This document shows positions 22,074 through 33,526 of a stretch of DNA of 64,000 bases, in pieces; positions within the stretch are counted from its first letter, which is position 1; each line of letters begins with the position of its first letter. This stretch comes from Neurospora tetrasperma FGSC 2508 (Eukaryota; Ascomycota; Sordariomycetes; Sordariales; Sordariaceae): positions 3,892,258 to 3,956,257 of the forward strand of contig NW_009799103.1 in NCBI RefSeq assembly GCF_000213175.1. The letters run 5' to 3'. Under the pieces are notes generated by a model that was not told the origin of the DNA, did no database searches, and saw only the letters and a program-made list of their open reading frames with translations. Both the position numbers and the translations under genes were made by a program.

Positions 22074-23072
22074 ACGAGAAAGATGCTACAGCGATAAACC
22101 TCTGGAGAGCTTGCAGCCACAAGTCCACATAACACGACGAGGACCGACCCATTACCGGGAAAGATACCATGCTGCTCCATGCCACGGACTGGAGAGCATG
22201 CTGGGGCATATTCCGGGAGGTGCTGGATGCTTCATGCCCCAGGACGAGGACTACCGAGTCGTCACATATATAGAGAGCCCTCGGCTACACAGTGAGACCA
22301 CCGAGGGGTAAATAGGAGGGTTTTGTGTACGATGGAAGAATATACCACATGTTGAGACAATGTATCACTAAACGGGTTGTAAGGAACGGCTCAAGGATTT
22401 ACAAAGAGCGGTCGAATGATATTTGTCTCTACGACGAAGAATCTTGCTATCCAGCTATGAGCTTAGGCGAGATGTGCGGAAGGGGATATGCACGGTTAGG
22501 GGAGACTTTTGACGAAGCTCCATGGGAGAGAGTTCTCGATCTAAAAATACACGACATTGCCACATTGGGTACAGTTCACGACAGGTTCATGATGGTCGAG
22601 TGATATACAACCACTTTTACTCTCTTCGAATCTTTGCTTGCTTCATCAACCAAGACTTTTCGCAAAACTCAAGATAACCAGCCTATCCCATCCAAAGCCA
22701 TAATATTTATTGACAACGAACCTGACAACCGCCTGCTCTTCAGACAGACAAAGCAAGGCAGAACTCCTCTATTATGTACGAATTCTTTTTTTCTCTCTCT
22801 GTTCTTCTTCATTGATTCCCACCCTGTCCTGCGCTCAAGTTCTCTTCACTCGCTTTTCACTCGCTTTTCCTTATGTATTCATGTCACGTATCTCATTCTT
22901 TCGAATTTCATCACGACGCCTCGTCCTCTTCTTCCTGCATCATGCACCTCCCACCTCTCGGCCACTGCATGCAACAACGCCTTATAAAGGATCACGTCTA
23001 CCAAGCAAACCCCATCCGTTCATTCATTGACTTCCCCAAAGACTAAAAAAGATAAAAAATATAAGAAACCCG
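22074..23072. other. Convergent intergenic region
   Basis: This gap of about 1 kb lies between the mL49 and Swi1-like gene ends. A 92-codon plus-strand frame (22325-22603) has no recognisable domain. Pyrimidine-rich tracts occur at about 22780-22870. No RNA gene is seen. Confidence 0.35.
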
Positions 23073-26000
23073 TCACTCTACCAAATTACAAAAAGCAACC
23101 AAATCCTTCAACATGCCCTCCTTTCCCCATTCCGCCGCGCCCATCTGCAGCGCTCCCAGCAACGTATCCTTACCGGGCAATACCGCACACGCCGGCAGGC
23201 CATCTTGTTGCCTCTGCCTTTCCCATCCTCCGCCCCCTCCTTCCCATTCACTTCCCTCTTCTTCTGTTATGCCATCCATCCTATCCGCCATGGCTCCGCC
23301 ATTCCGATATTTGCTACTACCCAAAGGCCATGAATCCTTCGCAGCCTTCTCCCCCAACTTCCTCAGCATGCTAACGGCCAAGCTGACAATGTACACCAGA
23401 TCCGCATCCCGCTTGTTATGTTGCTGGTTGGCGCCCCCGCGTCCTGTGGGCCTGACGGGACCGACGGGTTGGGACTCGTATTGCATGCTTAGTTGGCGAA
23501 CCAAGTAGAAGAGGTTCTGCACGAGGCCGTTGCCGCTGGAGAGCCATACTCTGGCAACATTCACCCCACCGCTGGCAGCCACTGGTCCATTTTCGGCTGC
23601 GTCGGCGCCGACTCCAGCTCCGACGGGCCCGTCGGGGGTGATGGAGGCCAGAATATCTGCTGCTAGGAGACCTTGCATGAGGAACGGCTTCCTGATTTCG
23701 ATCAAAGAAGGGATGTTCGCGGGACGCGTGTTTGGGGCGGAAAGGTCTGGGATAGGCGAGATGGCGAGGGCAAAGGTGCGGGTTACCAGCAGGTCTGCTG
23801 GCGACACTTGGCCTGGTGAGGGGGATTCGCTGGCAAATATGGTTTTGTAGTACGTCCTGTTCGGCTCATCGCGGGCAAGGAGTTTGGCGAGCGAGTCGAT
23901 TGCGTGTGGGAGGTATGGGTGAAGAGAGGGGTCGTAAGGCGTGAAGAAGAGTATTCCCGGGTCAGAATCATTGCCGTCGGGTGAAGGGGACATGCTTGGA
24001 GCGGGCGAGGGAGCGAAAGCAAGGAGGAATTGGAGCAGACAAAAGGCTTGTTCTCTCCCTGGCATCTCCACGCAACGTGTGATGTTGGAGAGCAGAATGA
24101 CCAGGTCTTTCATAAAGTCCAGAGTGTTGACCTGCGTGCGGAGCAACATCTCGCGCGTGCCGAGGTAGCGGATGGCCATGCACAGGAAGCGAATGACGGA
24201 CTCGTCGGCGAGACAGGCCTGGTTCTCCTCAAGGAAAGAGAGGTTGCGCAGGATGGTGGTGATGGCTATTAGCCTGTCAGCGGCTTGGTCGAGCTCGTAC
24301 TCCTGAGAGCCAAAGAGGGGCACGCTGCGGAGGGCAAATTTCTCGATGCGACAGGCGCGAACAACATCTTCATACGAGGTGATGGTGATCTCGTCGGAAG
24401 CTTCTTCCGAGTTCTCGGCTAGCAGATCAACTTGCTCCTCGGCGCATTCTATCAGTGTTTCTACCAAGTCGTCGCAGTGTCGCAGATCGAGGGGAAGATA
24501 CGGTTGAGGAGGGTCCTGTTTGCCGCTTTCTGGTGATGTGGCTGATACTGTCCCAAGCACATCCAAAGCAAGCCGCACTTCGCCGTGGATGCCACTTTGG
24601 ATGCTCTTGGTTAGAGCATGTACGTCAATATTCCCCAGATCGGTAAGATGGGGAACGTCTGGCTTGAACTTTCTTAACTGTTCCGCAAAATGTTCTACCG
24701 AGCCAAGATCCACGCCGCCATATGTGGTGACCTCTCTCGAACAAGGAATGTAGAGCTCCGGATCCCGCGTTGGTTTAGGGAATCCAGGCGCGGCCTCAAT
24801 ACCCTGCCCTGGCATCATCTGATTCTCCGGGTGGGCAGATCCTGGCATCGACATGCTTCCAGTCTTGCTGTGGGCCGGCGACGGCATGGGAAACTCCTCT
24901 GCTGTTGGCGTAGGTTGTGAGCTTCTTGAAAGGCTATTACGGGGGTGGCCCATTGGGCCGGCATTCGCTTGTTGTTGCCCCGGGTGCGCCCCAGGAAAGC
25001 CATTAACATTCGGTTGTTGCGCAACTGGGGGTTTCATGGGTGACTGCATCTGACCCGGTTGTATAGGTGGCTGCGGTCCAGCTGACATCATCTGATTAGG
25101 CGGCATCTGTCCTGGTGGCATCGGCTTCATGGGCTGGGCTTGTTGCATGTTTTGCGGGGTGGACATAACACCGGCCTGCCTGGCCCGCTGTTGTGCCGTC
25201 CATGCCTCTTCGAACTTAAGGATATTCCGTTCGTAGACAGTCTTGATATGCTGCGGCGCATGAGGTACCTGGTGGACAGGATATCCGAGCATTTGTGTGA
25301 TTTGCGGCCAACCATTCGACTGCGTCACGTTGCGATACCCTCCAAACTTGTGGTATACAAGCTGAAACAGGGAGGCTAGGTTGATTGGGCGACCTTCAAC
25401 AACCGGGTTGAGCTCCAATGGCATGTTCTTGCTGTTCATGAAGGCCGTCAAGTTCTTGATGAACGAATTGGGGTCACCCCTTCCCATGGGCTGCTGCTGT
25501 GGGTGCTGCTGCTGCTGCTGTTGTTGAGGCATCCCCTGCTGGGGGCGCATTCCCGTGGGAACCATCTGTCCTCCTCTGGCAGCCATCAAGTTCCGATGCG
25601 CCGCCTGAGCTCGCGCTTCAGCTTGAGCTTGTTGAACGTGAGCATGTTGTGCCTGAGCTTGAGCCGCATTGTGTGGTTGCATCATGTTTTGGCCGACCAT
25701 CTGTTGTTGCATTTGCATGTTTGCCTGTCGTTGAAGTTGCATCTGATACATCAGCCGTTGCTGCTCCATGGCGTTTCTGGGCTGGGGCATTTGTTGCATC
25801 TGTTGAGGGAACATCTGGCCCTGCATCTGTCCGGCCATCTGGCTGGGCATTTGCCCGGGCATTTGTCCTGGCATCTGGCCGACCATCTGACTCGGCATCT
25901 GGCCAGGTATTTGACCCGCCATTTGACCCGCCATCTGACCCGCCATCTGTCCCGGCATCTGTCCCGGCATCTGTCCTCCCATTTGGCCTCCCATTTGGCC

Positions 26001-26963
26001 TCCCATTTGGCCTCCCATTTGGCCTCCCATTTGGCCTCCCATTTGACCTCCCATTTGCCCTGGCATCTGTCCTGGCATTTGTGCGCCCATCTGCCCGCCC
26101 ATCTGTCCCGGTATTTGCCCGCCCATTTGACCGTGTAGCTGCCCATGCATCTGTAGCTGTTGCGGTATCCCAGCCATCTGTTGCTGCATCATCTGGCTGG
26201 CCATGGGGTTCGGTGACGGGCTCGGTCGTGCTGGCGGTTGCGCTTGCGCGAACTGGGGGTTGAAAGATTGGGCAAAGTTCTGCTGCATGTAGTTGGGCTG
26301 AGGCGTGCCGCCGTGGTCGGACGGTATGGGCGAGTTTTGCGGAAACTGTTGCGCGGCGGGCGAAAAGGGATGTGGTGAGGCCGTGGCAACTCGTTGGGGT
26401 ACGCTGCCGGGGCGCATCTGGTTGCTCATTATGGGCGAGGGCGTCGCATTCGCGGAGCCGTTCGGTTGCAGGTGGGGATATGGATTCGGCTGCCCTGTCG
26501 GTGGCTGCCCCATGGCAGGCTGCTGTTGAAAGCCGGGGAACTGCGACTGCTGGGGAGTGCCGGCGCGTGAGGTCGGAATCATGCCGGGGGCCTGGCGCGG
26601 CGACTGGCCTATGCTATCCTCTCTCGGCCGGGGGCGCTTGGAGGGGATGATGGGGTTCGTCTGGTACATGGCGTTGTTGAAGGCGGGCGAGGCATTGCGC
26701 ATGGGGCCGTTCTGCATGGCGAGCATCTGGGGGTTCGCGAACTGGGCGGGGTTGATGGTGGTTCCCGGGTTGACGTTAAACTGAGCGGCGACCTGGGGAT
26801 TGGCAGCGGCCATGAAGGCGGCCGGGTCGATGACGCCGGCGGCGGCCATGTTGTTGGTCATGGCGGCCGGGTCGTTGAGGTTGACGTTGGCGTTGACATT
26901 GAGGTGGGGGTAGCCGTTGCCATTGTGGTTCGGGACTGCGGCATCGTTCATCCAGGAGCTCAT
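23073..26963 (-). CDS. swi1: SWI/SNF subunit Swi1-like ARID-domain protein
   Basis: A single minus-strand exon encodes 1296 residues. The N-terminal half is Gln/Pro/Met/Asn-rich, with a GQM tandem repeat (about residues 270-385) and a short polyglutamine run. The ARID/BRIGHT DNA-binding domain lies at about 498-590 (FIKNLTAFMNSK, LFQLVYHKFGGYRNV, WPQITQMLGYP). The C-terminal part (about 760-1290) is a conserved helical region (REVTTYGGVDL, FLCMAIRYLGTREMLLRTQ) matching fungal Swi1. In yeast Swi1 is a non-catalytic subunit of the nuclear SWI/SNF remodeller. The ATG at 26963 is followed by MSSWMNDAAVPNHNG. Upstream lies an unusually long gene-free region. A different ARID subunit is possible but the length and layout favour Swi1. 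Confidence 0.88.
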   Translation of the reverse strand: MSSWMNDAAVPNHNGNGYPHLNVNANVNLNDPAAMTNNMAAAGVIDPAAFMAAANPQVAAQFNVNPGTTINPAQFANPQMLAMQNGPMRNASPAFNNAMYQTNPIIPSKRPRPREDSIGQSPRQAPGMIPTSRAGTPQQSQFPGFQQQPAMGQPPTGQPNPYPHLQPNGSANATPSPIMSNQMRPGSVPQRVATASPHPFSPAAQQFPQNSPIPSDHGGTPQPNYMQQNFAQSFNPQFAQAQPPARPSPSPNPMASQMMQQQMAGIPQQLQMHGQLHGQMGGQIPGQMGGQMGAQMPGQMPGQMGGQMGGQMGGQMGGQMGGQMGGQMGGQMPGQMPGQMAGQMAGQMAGQIPGQMPSQMVGQMPGQMPGQMPSQMAGQMQGQMFPQQMQQMPQPRNAMEQQRLMYQMQLQRQANMQMQQQMVGQNMMQPHNAAQAQAQHAHVQQAQAEARAQAAHRNLMAARGGQMVPTGMRPQQGMPQQQQQQQHPQQQPMGRGDPNSFIKNLTAFMNSKNMPLELNPVVEGRPINLASLFQLVYHKFGGYRNVTQSNGWPQITQMLGYPVHQVPHAPQHIKTVYERNILKFEEAWTAQQRARQAGVMSTPQNMQQAQPMKPMPPGQMPPNQMMSAGPQPPIQPGQMQSPMKPPVAQQPNVNGFPGAHPGQQQANAGPMGHPRNSLSRSSQPTPTAEEFPMPSPAHSKTGSMSMPGSAHPENQMMPGQGIEAAPGFPKPTRDPELYIPCSREVTTYGGVDLGSVEHFAEQLRKFKPDVPHLTDLGNIDVHALTKSIQSGIHGEVRLALDVLGTVSATSPESGKQDPPQPYLPLDLRHCDDLVETLIECAEEQVDLLAENSEEASDEITITSYEDVVRACRIEKFALRSVPLFGSQEYELDQAADRLIAITTILRNLSFLEENQACLADESVIRFLCMAIRYLGTREMLLRTQVNTLDFMKDLVILLSNITRCVEMPGREQAFCLLQFLLAFAPSPAPSMSPSPDGNDSDPGILFFTPYDPSLHPYLPHAIDSLAKLLARDEPNRTYYKTIFASESPSPGQVSPADLLVTRTFALAISPIPDLSAPNTRPANIPSLIEIRKPFLMQGLLAADILASITPDGPVGAGVGADAAENGPVAASGGVNVARVWLSSGNGLVQNLFYLVRQLSMQYESQPVGPVRPTGRGGANQQHNKRDADLVYIVSLAVSMLRKLGEKAAKDSWPLGSSKYRNGGAMADRMDGITEEEGSEWEGGGGGWERQRQQDGLPACAVLPGKDTLLGALQMGAAEWGKEGMLKDLVAFCNLVE
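25813..26153 (-). repeat. 12-bp minisatellite encoding xGQM repeats in Swi1-like protein
   Basis: A tandem array of 12-bp units codes for repeats of the form x-G-Q-M. The core 25975-26046 holds five identical consecutive copies of CCTCCCATTTGG (plus strand) and a sixth with one change; flanking units are more diverged (PGQM, AGQM, SQM). All changes keep the reading frame. Confidence 0.9.
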
Positions 26964-27326
26964 GTCGGGTATGGTTGGAGCTGGAGCTGGACGAGGGAGT
27001 AGTAGGTGGTGTGGTGATGAATCGTGTGGTCGAGGTGGTGTGGGCGGCGGCGGTTAGTAGTAGTGGCAAGTGGTGTGGGAATCGGAACGGTCACCGTCGA
27101 ACCCATCAGCTGTTACCGCGTGTTTTCCTTTCGGGTCAAGGGTCAGCAAGGCATTTGCCAGGGCACCAGCATGGCCTATCGAGGAACGGATTGATGAGAA
27201 TAGGGCGTGTAGTGACACGGCAGAAGCTGGTCGCGATGGAGCAGGGCAGGCAGGGCAGGGCAGGGCACTTCAGTCGCAGTGAAGTCGCGTCGCGGGTTGG
27301 GGCTCTTTCAGTTTGCGTGCGTGGTC

Positions 27327-27368
27327 GGGAAACGGGGGACGGGAAACTGGGACGGGACTGGGACTGGG
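27327..27368 (+). other. Dense G-run cluster (G-quadruplex potential)
   Basis: Seven runs of three or more G occur within 42 nt on the plus strand (at 27327, 27334, 27341, 27349, 27354, 27360 and 27366), separated by 2-5 nt, which fits a G-quadruplex pattern. A second set, GGGCA units, lies at 27243-27264. Both are 280-400 bp upstream of the Swi1-like ATG, on the template strand of that gene. Confidence 0.55.
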
Positions 27369-30182
27369 ACACTTTGCTCCGGGAGGTGGGTGCGGTGCGG
27401 TGCTTGGGTGAGCGCAGTGGTAGAACTGTGGGTGGTTGATTAGGTGTAGGCAGGAGGACTGAGAGCAAAGAGAGTACGACTAGCGAGGTCTCCAGTCGCT
27501 TCGTTCCTTTCTGGCTGGACACCCGTGTAGTTGTACTCTACACTAGAGAATCGCGCCCGTGCGCAACACCACTCAACGATCCTGTCACTTTTTGGCCCTT
27601 GTCGGCTCGGCTTGCTACCACCTTCTTGACCTCTACTGAGACGGCAGGGGGGCAGTGCTGACTCGGAGTGTCGCCTGCTGGCGGGAGACTGCCAAGCAGC
27701 TGACTAGCGGTATTTTCGGGCATGCCCGCCAGTTGCTTCTCCAACTCGGCAACTGGCAAGGAGCTCTCTCTATGAGGCTATGAGCCGAGTGCAACCAACG
27801 AAGGGGAAAGTGTCACTGAACACCAGAGTGCCTTCATAAAGTGATCATGAACATTGGGTGGCATGAGTAAAGGGGAATTTCAGCGTAATTTGGTTCGCTT
27901 GACAGAAAACTCGGCCTTTCGGATGCAATGCCTTAACCGAGGGTTGGTTTTCGTACCCAAGAAAAACATTTGATAACACTGAGGAATGCTTCCCTTCTGT
28001 GCTGTCTCTAATAAAAGCGTCCACTTGGATTGGGTGAGGTTCGTGGTGTAGTTGTCTCCAGAGACTCGGTTTGTGAGAAGAGGACATCGACTGTAGCTGC
28101 TTTCGGAATCCGATGATAAGGGCGGGGAGCTTCTACACGACAGTGTGATGTTGAGTGTCCCTGTGATAGAGACGGGACCGTTGTGCTACTTTCGGAGGAG
28201 CCATGGAATTGAAGCGGACCAGCGGTATGGGGGCTAACAAACACACAAAAGTCTAGGTATGTGATCGTCGAGCCCCAGTGCCATGTATGCTGGGAAATAC
28301 TCGTCTCCAAAAGATCACAAGGCTGTAGCTCGAAGCTGGTGGTAGGTGTGGTTGACTCCGAAACGCCATGCAGAGAGAAGGGATAGAAGTAGCAATAACA
28401 ATAACGAGACGAAAGTCTTACCTGCGGTCTGTTAGGTATGTTACCAGCAGATCGTGCGGGTATGGAGTGGTTGCTCAAGCGCGGTCGCGGTTTGCTCTCC
28501 TATTGTCTGGTCGGCTATATTCTTGATGGTGTCCAGCCAGCTGTCCGTCTAGGCTTACGACTGACCGATGGAGGAAAAGCTGCAGTTAAAGTGAGAGCAG
28601 CAAAAGAAGATGCTGCCTCAGTGGTGAGTCTGGTCAGCCCCCCAACCCAAGTCATTTCCAAGTTTCACAACAGGCTAGCGCCGCCATGTCAGCGTGGCCA
28701 ATCATGGCCAACGATAATGGCAGCTAGTGAGATACCTCAGAATGCCGCCAAATGTTGGTGTTACCGCCCATACTTCACTAGCATACCATAGCAACTGTTC
28801 TTCCTGTGTGCACAACCCATGTTTCCCTAAACTTCCCAGTTGTGACATCTTTGCCATCGATGTCCGGCAATGTCGAAACAAATTGCCTCATGGACATTCA
28901 ATGTCATAGCGGCAGTCTCGTGGCTATGGTCGAGGTTGATGGCGAATCAAAACCCACGGTTCCCGTGAGATCATGAATCTTCATCCATTATATCCCATCT
29001 TGCTCCGATATGGTCTTTTGTTCTCGGTTTCGGCCCCAGGTTGCGGCAACCTGTTTCTTTTAAACGATCAAGGTTCGAGAGGTGAGTCCATGGCCGATAT
29101 ATGAGATCCCAGGAGTGGCCACCATGTTTTCGGGTTTGTGAAGGAATTGGCACTCGGTTTCGATGTGATAATGCTGTACAGGGTGGTGTCTGAATTTCGG
29201 CCGAAGAAAGACTTGAGCATTGTTTTATCGCTGAGTGAGTTCCGCGTGTCAAGCTACAATGTCAGTAGAAAGTTCAGTTCCCAAGGAAACATTGAAGAGT
29301 TCATCCCCCTCTTTATAGTCCCTTTTTTTGTCGCCGATTCTCCATGGTGCTTGACCGCTGCAGTTGACTCCGTCATCTCGTCATGTCGTCTCTTCGGCTT
29401 GCCGTGCGCTTCGGACCTGCTGCGTACCCCACCAGCCACCAAGTTGGAGTCTGGCAAGAACTGGATTCTATGTCGACCCATCAACATGCCCGCATCATGT
29501 CGAAGTCCCATTTCCACGCCCAATGTGGTGGGTGTGTAACTTTGACTTTGGAAATTGTCTTCCCCGTAATGAAAGTCGAGGTGGTCGATTGGTGGTTTCT
29601 CTTCCACTTCTCAGGTGTGTGCTGGGTTTTTTGCGTGTCCTCATCCCTCCACATGGGCCAGGCATTGGTGTTGGTCAACAAGGTACCTGGACTGGTCACC
29701 CGCATCACTCTGCTGGGTACACGACCATGGGGAATTGGGTGGCCCACGCGACGCCATGGTGCCTGCTGGACCTTGTCAATTTGCCTGGCAATCCTCTGAG
29801 CTGTGAAGTCATTCACAAGAGGACTTCCGACTGTAAAGCACTTGTCGTTGCTGTCGTGTACATAACGGATGTCCTTCGTATGAGGTGTCGTTCAATTGTC
29901 GAGCAGTGACCGTCTGCACTAACAATTTCTGTTGGAGCAGGGTACTTGATTGCTGTTAACAACAATGGATTCTATCGTCAATCAATCCACAACGATGGTC
30001 GGTAAAGACGCAAAATGAGTGGAAAATCGAAAGCACGGCTTGAAGAAGCGAGAAAAGGATGGAAAGAGAGGGAGAAACAGGCACAGAGGTGGGCGATCGG
30101 GCCATTTAATGTTCTGCTGCTTTCGGTGGCAGAGTCACTCACCCCTTTCGCCAATGCCCGCTATGTGCGGGAGCTAAAAACC

Positions 30183-30208
30183 CCCGCCCTAGCACAGGGT
30201 CGGGCGGG
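30183..30208. repeat. GC-rich short inverted repeat
   Basis: CCCGCCC at 30183-30189 pairs with GGGCGGG at 30202-30208 around a 12-nt loop. No poly-T follows, and no nearby gene uses it as an obvious terminator. Confidence 0.4.
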
Positions 30209-32249
30209 AAGACATCTGCGAACATGCAATCCCCTCGTCATCTGCCCGACAGCTTTGGAAGGGAATGGTCTCATTTCAGGCCATCTTTTCCTTTCTTTCC
30301 CAGTTGTCGCGCATGATTTGCTTTTGATTCATGTTCACTTGCCTCAGTATTCCATTGAGAAGCATCACATGGAGTCCCCAAGTGAAACTTCCAAGGCCGG
30401 TCAACATCCACACACCACGCACATCCATATCGCCGGCGTACGTAGGTAGGTACCTTGCGTTTGTGACCGACCCAACACCCACGCCCGCCAATCCCAAGTA
30501 CGGTAGGTGAACCCGACACAATGGATGACCTGGTCCGGCTTATCTACTTACCCTTTTGCTGAATTGTCAAACTCCATCAACGAAGGCAATCAAGAACTTG
30601 ACCCTTATTTCAACCGATAGGTATTTTACACACAGTGGCTTCAATGTTGCAAACGACCCTTGTCGAGTCAAGTCGAATCGAATCGTGGGAATCCTGAACT
30701 CACAAGTGATGGAACATTCCGCCAATTGGGCGATATTGTCTGATGATTGAATGTTCCCTTCCCTGGCTTGTGTTCTTGGACACTTCAGCTCCATACCTCT
30801 TCTATCGTGAAACAGAACGTGGGGTTTCAAGATCTGGACGTCCCACATTTGCCTGGAACATTGCAACTCGTGGTCTGACTACAACCGCTATCTTCACCGG
30901 CACGCACATTACACCCAAGCATCCTGATTGACAGTCCGGCTCCCGAATCCCTGATTGAGTTCCACAGTAATTTTCGTTCTCAGTCCGCTCCTCTTCCAGA
31001 ATAAGACTTCCCTGTTGTTCCGTTTTGGGTCAGCTATGCACGACGTCTGTCCGACTTGTCCCACTGCTCACACAATTCAAGGTCATACAAGCGCTCTCGG
31101 AATTGGCGTGTCTCTCTTGTTGACTTTCGATGCTGCGACATGTACCTTGGGGAAGAAACACGGAAAGGGGCTGCGCCATGTTGATAGCGGCCAAATCATA
31201 CATGCATGTAAAGTGGGAGGCATGTGAGCGCAGTTCCTTGCTGAAATCCAAGAGCTGTTCGACTTTGGCGGTAAGCAGGTGTGCTTTCGGACGAAGCAGC
31301 GCTCACAATTGGCAGAAGTTCTCCGTAAGTTTGTCTCAATACAGCGGTAAGGTTTCCTAATGTTGTGGTTCGAAGGTAAGAGATAGTGGTCACTGCGAAG
31401 ACGCAACTACCTGTATTGATTTTGAAGACACAAAAGGAAGTCGACAGACAATAGAAAGAATCCTGACCGGGTTCAAATTCTCTTTAACTTCGATACATTA
31501 AGATACTAGGAGGTTAATCCAAAGATATGGGAAACTGTCAAGAATACATACGTTCACGAGGCACCTTCTTTCACGAATGGTGTTGGCTTATCATGTTTCT
31601 TGGACATCCGAGGAGCCGGAACGGATAAGTGGGGTTCAGTCCGGAGGTGTGGGGCCGTGGCCGGCAACTGGACCGGTACGTACCCTGAGCATCCGTAGGA
31701 GCGGTCTGCAATATTTACAACTCATATACACACAGATTTAGTGCCTACCTACAGATGGCCTTATAATAATGAAACGATTGAACACTAATCCAATCCGTTA
31801 AATAGTATCCTTGACATTTAACACACGGATGATGCTACAATGAACTTCCTGGATGGTCCGTGCAACCTGCCATAGCTGGACCGATGAACAAACGGTTCAC
31901 AGTTCAGACGTTCAAGTGGTAAAACTTGGCCAAAAGAAATACATCAAGGAGAGAAACAATCCTGGAGATGCTTGACTCATGATTTCTCCTATGCAGAATG
32001 AGACATATTCTCTTCCGAAATTTGTCCCGTCAGGAGGCCAATTCTATCCCCCCAAACAATTTTCCTCGGCGATTGCAGCAAGGTCCGTCCAGACCAGAAG
32101 GTCTTGGCACTAACAACATCCAACGTCAAACCCAACGTCAACCCTTCCACCTCGCATCAGAACCACGACTTCCCACTTTTCCCAAAATCGCTTCTGCTTT
32201 CCAATCCAATCTCGCAGCAAAGCGGACTTCAACGACATTTCCAGTCAAC

Positions 32250-33267
32250 ATGCCGAAAAGGAAATCCACCCATGTTGAGTCTGAGCCTGAGCAGTCGACG
32301 CGTCGACGTTCTTCGCGGTTGAGCAAGGGTGTAGAGCCAACTGAGGAAGTTATGGCGCCTGTGAAAGAAGAGAAGCCCCAAGCACTTTCTACTGGGAAGA
32401 AGGGCGGGAGGAAACCAGCTGCTGTCAAGGAAGAGGAGGAGAATGAGGAGAAGAAAGTGGAGGTAAGTACACGAAAGCTGATGAGTTTCGTCATTTTACT
32501 TGGACCGACAGTTCATCACATGCCTGAACAACAACATCTCTTCATCACCTCATCACTGCCACTCCATTGTTCACTCAGCACTCGCCATACATGTAACCAC
32601 AACTAACTTTCTCTAGTCACAACCACCGACCAAACGATCCCGCACAGCCAAATCCACCAAACCAACCCCATCCCCTTCCCAACCCCCAGTGGCAGCCAAG
32701 CCTCCCACTACCGCCACCACCACCACCACCACAGGCACCCCAGCCCGACAATACTGGCTCCTCAAAGCCGAACCCCTCCCCCGTCTTGAAAACGGCCACG
32801 ACGTCCACTTCTCCATCGACGACCTTGCCGCCCGCACCTCCCCGGAACCCTGGGACGGCATCCGCAACTACTCAGCCCGCAACAACCTACGCTCGATGCG
32901 TGTTGGCGACCTTGCCTTTTTCTACCACTCCAACTGTGCCAACCCAGGCATCGTGGGCGTCATGGAAATTGTGCGCGAAGCCGAGGAAGATTGGACGGCT
33001 GTTGACTCAAAGGCTGCTTATTTCGATCCAAAGGCTAAAAAGGCCAAGGAGGAGGGCAAAGAGAATCCGTGGAGTTTGGTGCATGTGGAGTTTAGGGAGA
33101 AGTTTGAGAGGGAATTGGGACTGAAGGAGTTGAGAGAGTGGGGAAAAGGGGGAGGGCCGTTGGAGGGCATGGAGTTGTTAAGGCTGGGGAGGTTGAGTGT
33201 TAGTCGGGTTGGGGAGGGGGAGTGGGAGTTCTTGATGGACAAGGCTGGGGGGAGGACGGGGAGGTGA
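32250..33267 (+). CDS. EVE-domain (thymocyte nuclear protein 1-like) protein
   Basis: Two exons (32250-32462, 32617-33267; 154-nt intron) give 287 residues. The first about 110 residues are a basic, Lys/Arg/Ser/Glu-rich tail with KRKSTHVESEPE and RRRSSRLSKG, likely nuclear and disordered. The EVE domain follows at about 115-280: YWLLKAEP, WDGIRNYSARNNLRSMRVGDLAFFYHSN and IVGVMEIVREA. EVE domains belong to the PUA-like fold and are thought to bind modified bases in nucleic acids. The ATG at 32250 is preferred, but an in-frame ATG at 31998 would add 84 residues rich in Arg, Phe and Ser. The gene converges with utp6, 260 bp between stops. Partner and ligand are unknown. Confidence 0.87.
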
Positions 33268-33526
33268 CTACCCACTTGCTATGAAATGGGAGATGGGGGC
33301 CTCGGGGTAAAAGTGAACAGGGAGTGAAGTTAGTGATACCCACTGATGATGACGTTTCTTGAAGTAGACCGACGTCGGATGAAGTCCCGAATATCAAATT
33401 GGAGATTTGTGCGCACGAAACCAACGCCAAGACCAAAAGGAGTTCGTGTCATCAATAAAACCATTAAGGCAAAAACCGACGATAAACTAATTACTCTTTC
33501 ATGGGTATCATTAACCAATTCTACCT

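Larger units (their letters stand above)
26964..32249. other. 5.3-kb gene-free stretch upstream of Swi1-like and EVE-domain genes
   Basis: This is by far the longest gap in the core part. Open frames up to about 180 codons occur on both strands, but none shows domains, splice-consistent continuations or biased codon use. It has normal base composition, so it is not RIP-decayed. It contains a dense G-run cluster (27327-27368), a GGGCA tract (27243-27264) and a GC-rich inverted repeat (30183-30208). Long leaders, non-coding RNAs or distal control elements for the Swi1-like gene are the likely contents; none can be shown here. Confidence 0.4.

Noticed and set aside
25499-26263. 254-codon plus-strand frame over the Swi1-like GQM repeat
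   Set aside because: It is a shadow of the 12-bp repeat, which keeps every frame open; the minus-strand frame is the conserved one.
31473-31490. GGGTTCAAATTCT resembling a tRNA B box
   Set aside because: No A box or pairing arms can be found upstream at suitable spacing.
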